Assembly: GCF_002794255.1 (NCBI RefSeq)
Contig: NZ_PGGW01000067.1
Span: 248,001-312,000 of the forward strand
DNA from: Streptomyces carminius
Lineage (GTDB): Bacteria > Actinomycetota > Actinomycetes > Streptomycetales > Streptomycetaceae
DNA: 64,000 bases
Direction: 5' to 3'
Part shown: piece by piece, positions 34,875 to 47,679 of the stretch
Layout of the letters: every line of letters begins with the position of its first letter
Numbering within the stretch: the stretch's first letter is position 1
The notes under the pieces: generated by a model
Databases searched by the model: none
Told to the model about the DNA's origin: nothing
What the model saw: the letters and a program-made list of their open reading frames with translations, nothing else
Position numbers and translations under genes: made by a program

Positions 34875-35441
34875 GTGGCCACCACGAACGACCTCAAGAA
34901 CGGCATGGTGCTCAAGCTCGACGGGGGCCAGCTCTGGTCCGTAGTCGAGTTCCAGCACGTCAAGCCAGGCAAGGGCGGCGCCTTCGTGCGCACCAAGCTC
35001 AAGAACGTCCTGTCGGGCAAGGTGGTGGACAAGACCTTCAACGCCGGCACCAAGGTCGACACGGCCACCGTCGACCGGCGCGGTATGCAGTTCTCGTACA
35101 AGGACGGTGCCGACTTCGTCTTCATGGACACCCAGACCTTCGACCAGCTCCAGGTCAACCCGGAGGTCGTGGGCGACGCCGCCAACTACCTGCTGGAGGG
35201 CCAGGACTGCACGGTGGCCATCTACGAGGACAACCCGCTGTACATCGAGCTCCCGGCGGCCGTCGAGCTGACCGTCGAGTACACCGAGCCGGGTGTCCAG
35301 GGCGACCGCTCCACCGGCGGCACCAAGCCCGCCAAGCTGGAGACCGGCTACGAGATCGGAGTGCCGCTCTTCATCACCACCGGGGAGAAGATCAAGGTCG
35401 ACACCCGCTCCGGCGAGTACCTCGGCCGGGTGAACAGCTAA
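34875..35441 (+). CDS. efp: Translation elongation factor P
   Basis: EF-P rescues ribosomes stalled at polyproline motifs, which are abundant in this genome. I start at GTG 34875 (VATTNDLKNGMVLKLDGGQLW), with AGGAG at 34858-34862 rather far upstream. The 188-aa protein has the KOW-like N-domain with the modifiable loop QHVKPGKGGAFVRTK (loop Lys33), the central OB domain and the C-terminal OB domain ending GEKIKVDTRSGEYLGRVNS. No EpmA/DHS-type modification gene is seen nearby. It is followed by nusB after 2 nt. Confidence 0.97.
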   Translation: MATTNDLKNGMVLKLDGGQLWSVVEFQHVKPGKGGAFVRTKLKNVLSGKVVDKTFNAGTKVDTATVDRRGMQFSYKDGADFVFMDTQTFDQLQVNPEVVGDAANYLLEGQDCTVAIYEDNPLYIELPAAVELTVEYTEPGVQGDRSTGGTKPAKLETGYEIGVPLFITTGEKIKVDTRSGEYLGRVNS

Positions 35442-35443
35442 CC

Positions 35444-35866
35444 GTGGCTGCCCGTACCAAGGCCCGCAAACGCGCCTTCCAGATCCTGTTCGAGGCCGAT
35501 CAGCGCGACAGCGCCGTGACAGCCGTGCTGGCGGACTGGCTCCGGCACGCGCGGACCGACAACCGCCAGCCGCCGGTCGGCGAGTACACGATGCAACTGG
35601 TCGAGGGGTACGCGGAGCGCGCGGGCCGGATCGACGAGCTGCTCGAGAGCCACTCCGTCGGCTGGTCCCTCGACCGGATGCCCGCCGTGGACCGCAATCT
35701 CCTGCGGCTCGGCGCCTACGAACTGATCTGGGAGGACGAGGTGCCCGACGCGGTGGTGATCGACGAGGCGGTACAGCTCGCCAGGGAGTTCTCCACGGAC
35801 GACTCCCCCTCCTTCGTCAACGGACTGCTGGGCCGGCTGAAGGAACTCAAGCCGACGCTGCGCTGA
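35444..35866 (+). CDS. nusB: Transcription antitermination factor NusB
   Basis: NusB pairs with NusE (S10) at boxA of rRNA operons. The GTG at 35444 is 2 nt after the efp stop. The 140-aa all-helical protein has the family landmarks TKARKRAFQILFEADQRD, RMPAVDRNLLRLGAYELIW, VVIDEAVQLAREFSTDDSPSFVNGLLGRL. A very strong hairpin follows. Confidence 0.96.
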   Translation: MAARTKARKRAFQILFEADQRDSAVTAVLADWLRHARTDNRQPPVGEYTMQLVEGYAERAGRIDELLESHSVGWSLDRMPAVDRNLLRLGAYELIWEDEVPDAVVIDEAVQLAREFSTDDSPSFVNGLLGRLKELKPTLR

Positions 35867-35900
35867 GACGCACCCGAGCGCACGGCGACGCCGCAGGCGT

Positions 35901-35947
35901 ACGGACGCGGGGTCCGGGACATCCCATGTCCCGGACCCCGCGTCCGT
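35901..35947 (+). terminator. 22-bp perfect hairpin terminator after nusB
   Basis: Positions 35901-35922 are exactly complementary to 35926-35947 with a CCC loop, 34 nt after the nusB stop. It separates efp-nusB from the convergent bldD. Confidence 0.8.
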
Positions 35948-36030
35948 GTTTCCGCGCCGGCCCGCCGTACGCCGTCCGTCCCCGGCCCTCCCCGGGAGGA
36001 GGGGAGCCCAGCGCGGACCGGAAGCACGGC

Positions 36031-36077
36031 CGCCACCGCTCGGGCCGGCCGGCGGGCGGCCGGTCCGAGCGGTGGCG
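36031..36077 (-). terminator. 21-bp hairpin terminator downstream of bldD
   Basis: Positions 36031-36051 pair with 36057-36077 (one G-U pair on the plus strand) around a 5-nt loop, 55 nt beyond the bldD stop on the minus strand. Together with the nusB hairpin it makes a double barrier between convergent genes. Confidence 0.75.
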
Positions 36078-36132
36078 ATACGTTTCTGCGGTGGTTTCGG
36101 CGCGGCGGCCCCTGGACCGCCGCGCCCGGGTC

Positions 36133-36633
36133 TCAGGCCTCCTCGTGCTGGACCGCGCGGCGCGCGTCGGCGTCCAGCACACCCCAGCTGATGAGCTGCT
36201 CGGTCAGCACGGACGGCGACTGGTCGTAGATGACGGCCAGGGTGCGCAGGTCGTCCTGGCGGATCGACAGCACCTTGCCGTTGTAGTCACCGCGCTGGCT
36301 CTGGATGGTGGCGGCGTACCGCTGCAGCGGTCCGGCCTTCTCGGACGGGACGTGGGCCAGCCGCTCCAGGTCCAGGACGAGCTTCGGCGGCGGCTCGGCT
36401 GCGCCGCCCGGCGTGCTGCCCGGCAGCAGTTCCTGCACCGGGACGCCGTAGAAGTCCGCCAGCTCGGCGAGGCGCTGCACGGTCACGGCACGGTCACCGC
36501 GTTCGTACGAGCCGACCACGACCGCCTTCCAGCGGCCCTGGGACTTCTCCTCCACGCCGTGGAGGGAGAGGCCCTGCTGGGTGCGGATGGCGCGGAGCTT
36601 GGCTCCGAGCTGTTTGGCGTATTCGCTGGACAT
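36133..36633 (-). CDS. bldD: Developmental master repressor BldD
   Basis: BldD represses sporulation genes during vegetative growth when dimerised by tetrameric c-di-GMP. The protein is 166 aa, the usual length. The N-terminal XRE-type HTH spans about 8-70 (AKLRAIRTQQGLSLHGVEEKSQG, VVGSYERGDRAVTV). The C-terminal domain has the complete c-di-GMP motif RxD-X8-RxxD: Arg114-Gly-Asp116 and Arg125-Gln-Asp-Asp128. The start at 36633 begins MSSEYAKQLGAKL. Two BldD boxes lie 25-52 bp upstream, consistent with the known autorepression. It is divergent from pyrR. Confidence 0.97.
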   Translation of the reverse strand: MSSEYAKQLGAKLRAIRTQQGLSLHGVEEKSQGRWKAVVVGSYERGDRAVTVQRLAELADFYGVPVQELLPGSTPGGAAEPPPKLVLDLERLAHVPSEKAGPLQRYAATIQSQRGDYNGKVLSIRQDDLRTLAVIYDQSPSVLTEQLISWGVLDADARRAVQHEEA

Positions 36634-36657
36634 ATGGCTCCCCGGGGGACGTCTTCG

Positions 36658-36685
36658 TAACTCACTGTGATGTTACGCAGCGTAA
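36658..36685. promoter_or_regulatory. Paired BldD operator boxes in the bldD promoter
   Basis: TTACGCAGCGTAA (36673-36685) fits the BldD consensus TNACNCWGNGTNA perfectly, and TAACTCACTGTGA (36658-36670) fits at all defined positions but one (C for G at position 8). They are separated by 2 bp and lie 25 bp upstream of the bldD start, supporting autoregulation. Confidence 0.85.
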
Positions 36686-36843
36686 TGTCCGCCGTCAAGC
36701 CGAACCGGCCATACCGGGGGGCCGGTCGGGTGCGGAAGCCACCCTGCAGTGCTCACCGGGTGCTCGCCGGGTGCCCGCCGGGGGTGCTCCGGCCGGACCC
36801 TGATACCGTTGACGGCGCACCATCCGGCGTCCTTTAAGACCCG

Positions 36844-36875
36844 TCCCGTGAGGCGGGGAAGGAGGTCCTCTTTCC
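36844..36875 (+). promoter_or_regulatory. PyrR-binding RNA loop overlapping a Shine-Dalgarno hairpin
   Basis: TCCCGTGAGGC (36844-36854) matches the PyrR-binding core UCCNGNGAGGY and forms a stem CCCG/CGGG (36845-36848 with 36854-36857). Immediately after, GGAAGGAG (36857-36864) can pair with CTCTTTCC (36868-36875), burying the AAGGAGG ribosome site directly before the pyrR ATG. The two structures compete for 36857, suggesting PyrR-dependent translational control as described for mycobacterial pyr operons. Confidence 0.7.
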
Positions 36876-37544
36876 ATGGACGTTCCCACGAACGACCCTG
36901 CGAACGTTCCCGCGAACGGCGACAGTGGTGATGACGGCGGCGGCACGTCCGGCGCCGCGGACACCCCCGTCGTCCCCGGCGCGGAGGCCCCGGCGCGCTC
37001 CGTACTGGAGGCACCGGACATCGCCCGGGTCCTGACCCGCATCGCCCACGAGATCGTCGAACGCGCCAAGGGCGCCGACGACGTGGTGCTCCTCGGCATC
37101 CCCACCCGCGGCACGCATCTGGCCCGGCGGCTGGGCGCCAAGCTGACGGAGATCACCGGCAGACCGCTGCCGGCCGGCTCCCTCGACATCACCATGTACC
37201 GCGACGACCTGCGCATGCGCCCGGCCCGCGCCCTGGCCCACACGGAGATCCCCGGTGAGGGCATCGACGGGCGGCTCGTCGTCCTCGTCGACGACGTGCT
37301 CTTCTCCGGGCGCACCATCCGGGCCGCGCTCGACGCGCTGAACGACATCGGCCGCCCGCGCGCCGTGCAGCTCGCCGTCCTCGTCGACCGCGGCCACCGC
37401 GAGCTGCCGATCCGCGCCGACTACGTCGGCAAGAACCTCCCCACGTCGCTGCGGGAGACGGTCCGGGTCCGGCTCACCGAGGAGGACGGCCGCGACGGCG
37501 TGCTCCTCGGCGTCCGGGAGACCGCCCCGTCCGGCGAGCGGTAG
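36876..37544 (+). CDS. pyrR: Pyrimidine operon regulator PyrR / uracil phosphoribosyltransferase
   Basis: PyrR binds pyr mRNA when UMP is plentiful and also has UPRTase activity. The ATG at 36876 has AAGGAGG at 36859-36865. Residues 1-42 are a Gly/Asp/Pro-rich extension not seen in Bacillus PyrR; the conserved part starts at SVLEAPDIARVLTRIAHEI. GIPTRGTHLARRL, DITMYRDDL and the PRPP loop VVLVDDVLFSGRTIRAAL are present. It leads the pyrimidine operon and carries its own likely RNA target in its leader. Confidence 0.95.
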   Translation: MDVPTNDPANVPANGDSGDDGGGTSGAADTPVVPGAEAPARSVLEAPDIARVLTRIAHEIVERAKGADDVVLLGIPTRGTHLARRLGAKLTEITGRPLPAGSLDITMYRDDLRMRPARALAHTEIPGEGIDGRLVVLVDDVLFSGRTIRAALDALNDIGRPRAVQLAVLVDRGHRELPIRADYVGKNLPTSLRETVRVRLTEEDGRDGVLLGVRETAPSGER

Positions 37545-37700
37545 CGCCGCCGGCCGTCCGGCACCCCGCCCCGGCCGGGTCACCTCCCGCCCGGACCCGC
37601 CCGTCCCCGCCCCGGCGGGATCCGCCCGGGCCGCCCCGCGCCGTACCGTGCCCGCGCACGGCCGCGGCCCGCCCCGCCCCTCAGCCACGGAAGGCAACAG

Positions 37701-38711
37701 ATGCAGCGCCATCTCATCTCGGCCGCCGACCTCACCCGCGACGACGCCGTTCTGATCCTGGACACCGCCGAGGAGCTGGCCCGGGTCGCCGACCGGCCGA
37801 TCAAGAAACTGCCGACCCTGCGCGGCCGTACCGTCGTCAACCTCTTCTTCGAGGACTCCACCCGCACCCGGATCTCGTTCGAGGCCGCCGCCAAGCGGCT
37901 CTCCGCCGATGTCATCAACTTCTCCGCCAAGGGCTCGTCGGTCTCCAAGGGCGAGTCCCTCAAGGACACCGCGGCGACCCTGGAGGCGATGGGCGCCGAC
38001 GCCGTCGTCATCCGCCACCACGACTCCGGGGCCCCGCACCGGCTGGCCACCTCCGGCTGGATCGGCGGCTCGGTGGTCAACGCCGGGGACGGCACCCACG
38101 AGCACCCCACCCAGGCGCTGCTGGACGCCTTCACGCTGCGCCGCCGCCTGGTCGGGGGACCCGGTGGGGGAGCGGGAGGGGACCTGGCCGGCCGCCGGGT
38201 CACCGTCGTCGGCGACATCCTGCACAGCCGCGTCGCCCGCTCCAACGTGCACCTGCTCACCACGCTCGGCGCCGAGGTGACCCTGGTCGCCCCGCCGACC
38301 CTGGTGCCGATCGGGGTGGAGAGCTGGCCGTGCGAGGTCTCCTACGACCTGGACGTCGTCCTGCCCAAGTCCGACGCCGTGATGATGCTGCGGGTCCAGC
38401 GGGAGCGGATGAGCGCCGCCTTCTTCCCCACCGAGCGCGAGTACTCCCGCCGCTACGGCCTGGACGGCCGGCGCATGGCGCGGATGCCCGAGCACGCGGT
38501 CGTGATGCACCCCGGCCCGATGAACCGGGGCATGGAGATCACCGCCGAGGTCGCCGACTCCGGCCGATGCACCGCGGTGGAGCAGGTCGGCAACGGCGTC
38601 AGTATCCGGATGGCCGTGCTGTACCTGCTGCTGAGCGGTGCCGGACCCGCCGGAGTCCCGGCCCCCGCCCCCGCCCCCGCCACCACCCGTTCCCCCGAGG
38701 AGAGCAAGTGA
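37701..38711 (+). CDS. pyrB: Aspartate carbamoyltransferase catalytic subunit
   Basis: ATCase joins carbamoyl phosphate and aspartate. The ATG at 37701 is preceded by GGAAGG. The 336-aa protein has the carbamoyl phosphate motif FFEDSTRTRISFE, the flexible-loop Lys in SSVSKGESLKDT, DGTHEHPTQALLD, and the aspartate-side VMMLRVQRERM and HPGPMNRGMEI. A short Gly-rich insertion (GGPGGGAGGD) lies mid-protein and an Ala/Pro tail ends it. No pyrI regulatory subunit is present. It overlaps pyrC (GTGA). Confidence 0.97.
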   Translation: MQRHLISAADLTRDDAVLILDTAEELARVADRPIKKLPTLRGRTVVNLFFEDSTRTRISFEAAAKRLSADVINFSAKGSSVSKGESLKDTAATLEAMGADAVVIRHHDSGAPHRLATSGWIGGSVVNAGDGTHEHPTQALLDAFTLRRRLVGGPGGGAGGDLAGRRVTVVGDILHSRVARSNVHLLTTLGAEVTLVAPPTLVPIGVESWPCEVSYDLDVVLPKSDAVMMLRVQRERMSAAFFPTEREYSRRYGLDGRRMARMPEHAVVMHPGPMNRGMEITAEVADSGRCTAVEQVGNGVSIRMAVLYLLLSGAGPAGVPAPAPAPATTRSPEESK

Positions 38712-40000
38712 CCGACAGCACCTATCTGATCCGCGGCGCGCGGATCCTCGGCGGCGAGGCCGCGGACGTACGGATCGCGGACGGGACCGTCACCGAGGTG
38801 GGCGCCTCACTGGCCGCCGGCGGGGCCACCGTGGTCGAGGCCGGCGGGCGGATCCTGCTGCCGGGCCTGGTGGACCTGCACACCCATCTGCGCGAGCCCG
38901 GCCGGGAGGACTCCGAGACCGTCCTGACCGGCACCCGGGCCGCCGCGGCCGGCGGCTACACCGCCGTGCACGCCATGGCCAACACCTTCCCCGTCGCCGA
39001 CACCGCCGGCGTGGTCGAGCAGGTCTGGCGGCTGGGGCGGGAGTCCGGCTACTGCGACGTGCAGCCCGTCGGCGCCGTCACCGTCGGCCTGGAGGGCAAG
39101 CAGCTCGCCGAACTGGGCGCGATGCACGACTCGGCCGCCTCGGTGCGGGTCTTCTCCGACGACGGCAAGTGCGTGGACGACGCGGTGATCATGCGCCGGG
39201 CGCTGGAGTACGTCAAGGCGTTCGACGGCGTCATCGCCCAGCACGCCCAGGAGCCCCGGCTCACCGAGGGCGCGCAGATGAACGAGGGTGTCGTCTCCGC
39301 CGAGCTGGGCCTGGGCGGCTGGCCCGCCGTCGCCGAGGAGTCGGTCATCGCCCGCGACGTGCTGCTGGCCGCGCACGTCGGCTCGCGGGTGCACATCTGC
39401 CACCTGTCCACCGCCGGGTCGGTGGAGATCGTGCGCTGGGCCAAGTCCAAGGGCTGGCACGTCACCGCCGAGGTCACCCCGCACCATCTGCTGCTCACCG
39501 ACGAGCTGGTGCGCTCCTACGACCCGGTCTACAAGGTGAACCCGCCGCTGCGCACCGAGGCGGACGTCGTCGCCCTGCGCGAGGCGCTGGCGGACGGCAC
39601 GATCGACTGCGTCGCCACCGACCACGCACCGCACCCGCACGAGGACAAGGACTGCGAGTGGGGCGCAGCCGCCATGGGCATGGTCGGCCTGGAGACCGCC
39701 CTGTCGGTCGTCCAGCACACCATGGTGGAGACCGGGCTGCTGGACTGGGCGGGCGTCGCCGACCGGATGTCCTTCCGGCCCGCGGCCATCGGCCGGCTGG
39801 CCGGCCACGGGCGGCCCGTCTCGGCTGGTGAGCCCGCCAACCTCGTCCTGGTCGATCCGTCCTACCGTGGAACGGTGGATTCCGCGCACTTCGCCTCCCG
39901 CAGCCGCAACACCCCCTACCAGGGCCGCGAGCTGCCGGGCAGGGTCACCCACACCTTCCTGCGGGGCAGGGCGACGGTCATGGACGGAGAACTCGTATGA
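38708..40000 (+). CDS. pyrC: Dihydroorotase
   Basis: This is a class I (multifunctional-type) dihydroorotase of 430 aa. The GTG at 38708 overlaps the pyrB stop, giving the N-terminus TDSTYLIRGARILGGEAADVRI. Metal ligands are in VDLHTHLREPG, a metal or carboxylated-Lys region around FSDDGKCV and AQHAQE, HICHLST, and the catalytic Asp in ATDHAPHPHEDK. The C-terminus ends VTHTFLRGRATVMDGELV. It overlaps the following membrane protein gene (ATGA). Confidence 0.97.
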   Translation: MTDSTYLIRGARILGGEAADVRIADGTVTEVGASLAAGGATVVEAGGRILLPGLVDLHTHLREPGREDSETVLTGTRAAAAGGYTAVHAMANTFPVADTAGVVEQVWRLGRESGYCDVQPVGAVTVGLEGKQLAELGAMHDSAASVRVFSDDGKCVDDAVIMRRALEYVKAFDGVIAQHAQEPRLTEGAQMNEGVVSAELGLGGWPAVAEESVIARDVLLAAHVGSRVHICHLSTAGSVEIVRWAKSKGWHVTAEVTPHHLLLTDELVRSYDPVYKVNPPLRTEADVVALREALADGTIDCVATDHAPHPHEDKDCEWGAAAMGMVGLETALSVVQHTMVETGLLDWAGVADRMSFRPAAIGRLAGHGRPVSAGEPANLVLVDPSYRGTVDSAHFASRSRNTPYQGRELPGRVTHTFLRGRATVMDGELV

Positions 40001-40725
40001 ACCCCTCACCGGCGGCCCTCGCCGCCCGGTACACCGCCGCCCCCGAGTCGCAGCAGGTGACCGAACTGGCCTCCCGCATCGCCTGGGTGGTCGGGCTCGC
40101 GCTGGTCGTCGCCCTGCTGTACTGGCTGATGCGGGAGGGCTGGAAGTGGCGGGCGGTGCTCCAGTCCGACCTGCCCGAGCTGCCGCAGGCCCCCGCCGGG
40201 CGGGGCGAGCCGAAGCTGGTCATGACCGGCCGCTACCACGGCTCCACCACCGCCGGGCAGTGGCTCGACCGGATCGTCGCCCACGGCCTGGGCACCCGCA
40301 GCCGGGTCGAGCTCACCCTCACCGAACAGGGCGTCGACGTGGTGCGGCCCGGGGCGGCGAGCTTCTTCGTCCCCGCCGGACAGCTGCGCGGCGCCCGGCT
40401 CGACAAGGGCATCGCGGGCAAGGTCCTCACCGAGGACGGCCTGCTGGTGATCACCTGGGAGCACGGCGGGAAGCTGCTCGACTCCGGCTTCCGCTCCGAC
40501 CGCTCCGCGGAGCACACCGCCTGGCGGGACGCGCTGCGGGCGATGTCCGCCCCGTCCGTCCCGTCCACCCCGTCCGTCCCGGAGCCCGCCGACACCGCGG
40601 ACGACCCCCGCGGCACCACCGACGCTGCCGCCACCACGCACCACGGGGCCGCACCCTCCCGGGGGACGCAGCGCCCCTCAGCGGCTCCGCCGCGGAACGG
40701 AAACCCCGAGAAAGGCGCACGATGA
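39997..40725 (+). CDS. Conserved membrane protein of the pyr operon (PH-like domain)
   Basis: The ATG at 39997 overlaps pyrC, and its stop overlaps carA, so it is translated as part of the pyrimidine operon. The 242-aa protein has one membrane helix (about 29-47, IAWVVGLALVVALLYWLM). A soluble beta-rich domain follows (about 70-180, VMTGRYHGSTTAGQWLDRIV, SRVELTLTEQGVDVVRPG, LVITWEHGGKLLDSGF) that looks like a bacterial PH-type fold, and a disordered Pro/Thr tail. Actinobacteria, including mycobacteria, keep a protein of this kind between pyrC and carA, often labelled export or membrane protein. Its function is unknown. Confidence 0.85.
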   Translation: MNPSPAALAARYTAAPESQQVTELASRIAWVVGLALVVALLYWLMREGWKWRAVLQSDLPELPQAPAGRGEPKLVMTGRYHGSTTAGQWLDRIVAHGLGTRSRVELTLTEQGVDVVRPGAASFFVPAGQLRGARLDKGIAGKVLTEDGLLVITWEHGGKLLDSGFRSDRSAEHTAWRDALRAMSAPSVPSTPSVPEPADTADDPRGTTDAAATTHHGAAPSRGTQRPSAAPPRNGNPEKGAR

Positions 40726-41856
40726 CGACCTCCACCCGGAAAGCCGCCAGGGTGCCCGCCGTACTCGTCCTGGAGGACGGCCGCACCTTCCGCGGCCGTG
40801 CCTACGGAGCCGTGGGCGAGACCCTCGGCGAGGCCGTGTTCTCCACCGGCATGACCGGCTACCAGGAGACCCTGACCGACCCGTCCTACCACCGCCAGGT
40901 GGTCGTCATGACCGCCCCGCACATCGGCAACACCGGCGTCAACGACGAGGACCCCGAGTCGGGCCGCATCTGGGTGGCCGGCTATGTCGTGCGCGACCCC
41001 GCCCGCGTCCCCTCCAACTGGCGCTCGGTGCGCACCCTGGACGAGGAGCTGGCCGCCCAGGGCGTCGTCGGCATCAGCGGTGTCGACACCCGGGCGCTCA
41101 CCCGCCATCTGCGCGAGCGCGGCGCGATGCGGGTCGGCATCTTCTCCGGCGACGCCGTCGCGGACGAGGCCGCCATGCTGGCGAAGGTGACGGCCGCGCC
41201 GGAGATGACCGGCGCCGACCTGGCCGCCGAGGTCGCCACCGCCGAGGCGTACACCGTCCCGGCGGTCGGTGCCAAGCGGCTGACTGTGGCCGCGGTGGAC
41301 CTGGGCATCAAGGGCATGACCCCGCGCCGGATGGCCGAGCGCGGCATCGAGGTCCACGTCCTGCCCGCCACCGCCACGATCGAGGACGTCTACGCGGTCG
41401 ACCCGGACGGGGTGTTCTTCTCCAACGGCCCAGGCGACCCGGCCACCGCCGACCACCCCGTCTCCGTCATGCGGGGTGTGCTGGAGCGCTCCACGCCGCT
41501 GTTCGGGATCTGCTTCGGCAACCAGGTCCTCGGCCGGGCGCTCGGCTTCGGCACCTACAAGCTCAAGTACGGGCACCGCGGCATCAACCAGCCCGTGCAG
41601 GACCGCACCACCGGGAAGGTCGAGGTCACCGCGCACAACCACGGCTTCGCCGTGGACGCGCCCCTGGACGCCCCCAGCGACACCCCCTACGGCCGCGCCG
41701 AGGTCTCCCACGTCTGCCTCAACGACGGCGTCGTCGAGGGGCTGCGGCTGCTGGACCGCCCCGCGTTCAGCGTCCAGTACCACCCCGAGGCCGCCGCCGG
41801 CCCGCACGACGCCGCCTACCTGTTCGACCGGTTCGTCTCCCTGATGGAGGGCCAGC

Positions 41857-41864
<8 letters not shown>
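40722..41864 (+). CDS. carA: Carbamoyl-phosphate synthase small (glutaminase) subunit
   Basis: CarA hydrolyses glutamine and passes ammonia to CarB. The ATG at 40722 overlaps the upstream stop. The 380-aa protein has the N-terminal domain (VLEDGRTFRGRAYGA, FSTGMTGYQETLTDPSY) and the class I amidotransferase domain with the FSNGPGDP oxyanion region, nucleophile Cys in GICFGNQ, NHGFAVD, and the His/Glu pair in VQYHPEAAAGP. It overlaps carB by 8 nt. Confidence 0.97.
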
Positions 41865-45177
<3,313 letters not shown>

Positions 45178-45178
45178 G

Positions 45179-45220
45179 GCGGCCGAGGGGGACACCGGCT
45201 CCGGTGTCCCCCTCGGCCGC
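45179..45220 (+). terminator. 20-bp perfect hairpin directly after carB
   Basis: Positions 45179-45198 are exactly complementary to 45201-45220 with a 2-nt centre (CT). It starts 2 nt after the carB stop and splits the pyr cluster into pyrR-carB and pyrD-pyrF. Confidence 0.8.
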
Positions 45221-45309
45221 GAGAGCTCCCGTACCCCCGTACCTCCGTCCCGGTGTCCCAGCGCCCCGACACGCCGCGGCCACGCGGCCCCGCAGCCGAG
45301 GAAGACCCC

Positions 45310-46433
<1,124 letters not shown>

Positions 46434-46434
<1 letters not shown>

Positions 46435-47321
46435 TGACCGGCACGACACCCGACACGTCCGGCACGACACCCGGCACGGCGGACGCGGAGCCCCCCGAGC
46501 CCTTCGGGGCCCGCCTGCGCCGCGCCCTGGACGACCGCGGCCCGCTGTGCGTCGGCATCGACCCGCACGCCGCGCTGCTGTCCGCCTGGGGGCTGGACGA
46601 CGACGTGGCGGGCCTGGAGCGCTTCACGCGCACGGTCGTGGACGCCCTCGCCGGACAGGTGGCCGTCCTCAAGCCGCAGTCCGCCTTCTTCGAGCGCTTC
46701 GGCTCCCGGGGGATCGCCGTGCTGGAGCGGGCGATCGCCGACGCCCGCTCGGCCGGGGCGCTGGTGCTCACCGACGCCAAGCGCGGCGACATCGGCTCCA
46801 CCATGGCCGCCTACGCCGCCGCCTACCTGGACCCGGGCAGCCCGCTGTTCTCCGACGCGGTGACCCTCAGCCCCTATCTCGGCTTCGGCTCGCTGCGGCC
46901 CGCCCTGGACGCGGCCCGGTCGGCCGGTTCGGGGGTCTTCGTGCTGGCGCTCACCTCCAACCCGGAGGGCGCCGAGGTGCAGCGGGCCACGGCCGCGGGC
47001 GGCGCCTCGGTCGCCCGGACGGTGCTCGGCCACATCGCCCGGGAGAACGCCGGGGCCGCCCCGCTCGGCTCGGTCGGGGCGGTGGTGGGCGCCACCCTGG
47101 GGGAGGCCGGCGTCGACCTGGCGGTGAACGGCCCGCTGCTGGCTCCCGGACTCGGGGCGCAGGGAGCCACCGCCGAGGACCTTCCCCGGGTCTTCGGCGC
47201 CGCCGTGCGCGATGTCGTCCCGAGCATCAGCCGGGGCGTCCTGGGGCGGGGCCCCTCCCCGGCGGCGCTGCGCGAGGCGGCCGCCCGGGAGACCGGCCGC
47301 CTCCGGGCGGTCCTGGGCTGA
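46434..47321 (+). CDS. pyrF: Orotidine 5'-phosphate decarboxylase (type 2)
   Basis: PyrF decarboxylates OMP to UMP. The ATG at 46434 overlaps pyrD (TGATG). After a 20-residue Thr/Pro-rich N-terminus the protein has LCVGIDPH, LKPQSAFFERFGSRGIAVLE and the catalytic Lys-Asp tetrad in LTDAKRGDIGSTMAAYA, the type 2 (long) signature used by actinobacteria. The C-terminus includes the phosphate-loop region SISRGVLGRG. The length is 295 aa. It ends the pyrimidine genes. Confidence 0.96.
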
Positions 47322-47538
47322 ACGTGAACGGCGGCCCATGTACGGCCTCCGCGGGGGGTCTTCGGACCGGCGGGGCGTTCCGGAGGTGCTCCGAAGGTGC
47401 TCCGCCGGAGCCTTCCCGGAACGCTTCCGGGGCCTTCGCCGGGGGCCGGAAACCGCGCAACCGGCCGTCGCACAGGGGCTTTTGCCCGTAAATGCACCAG
47501 TCGACTTGAGTCTGACCAGGACTTTTCGCTTGTTCTCG

Positions 47539-47567
47539 CTGACTCTGGCGCCCGGGGCCGCTAGTCT
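47539..47567 (+). promoter_or_regulatory. Promoter of ihf
   Basis: CTGACT (47539-47544), a 17-bp spacer and TAGTCT (47562-47567) form a good housekeeping promoter. Transcription would begin near 47574, leaving a leader of about 165 nt before the ihf start. Confidence 0.6.
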
Positions 47568-47661
47568 CCGACGAGAGCACCGCGCATTCCGAGGTCTCCC
47601 CAGGTCCGGAGGGCCGAGTCCGGGTCTCCCCGGGCCGGGGGCCGGGGACGTGTTGCTCGTT

Positions 47662-47679
47662 GCCCCGCGGAAGCGGGGC
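47662..47679 (+). promoter_or_regulatory. Hairpin with GGAA loop in the ihf leader
   Basis: GCCCCGC (47662-47668) pairs perfectly with GCGGGGC (47673-47679), closing a GGAA tetraloop. It lies mid-leader, 60 nt before the ihf start, and could be an RNA stability or regulatory element. Confidence 0.35.
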
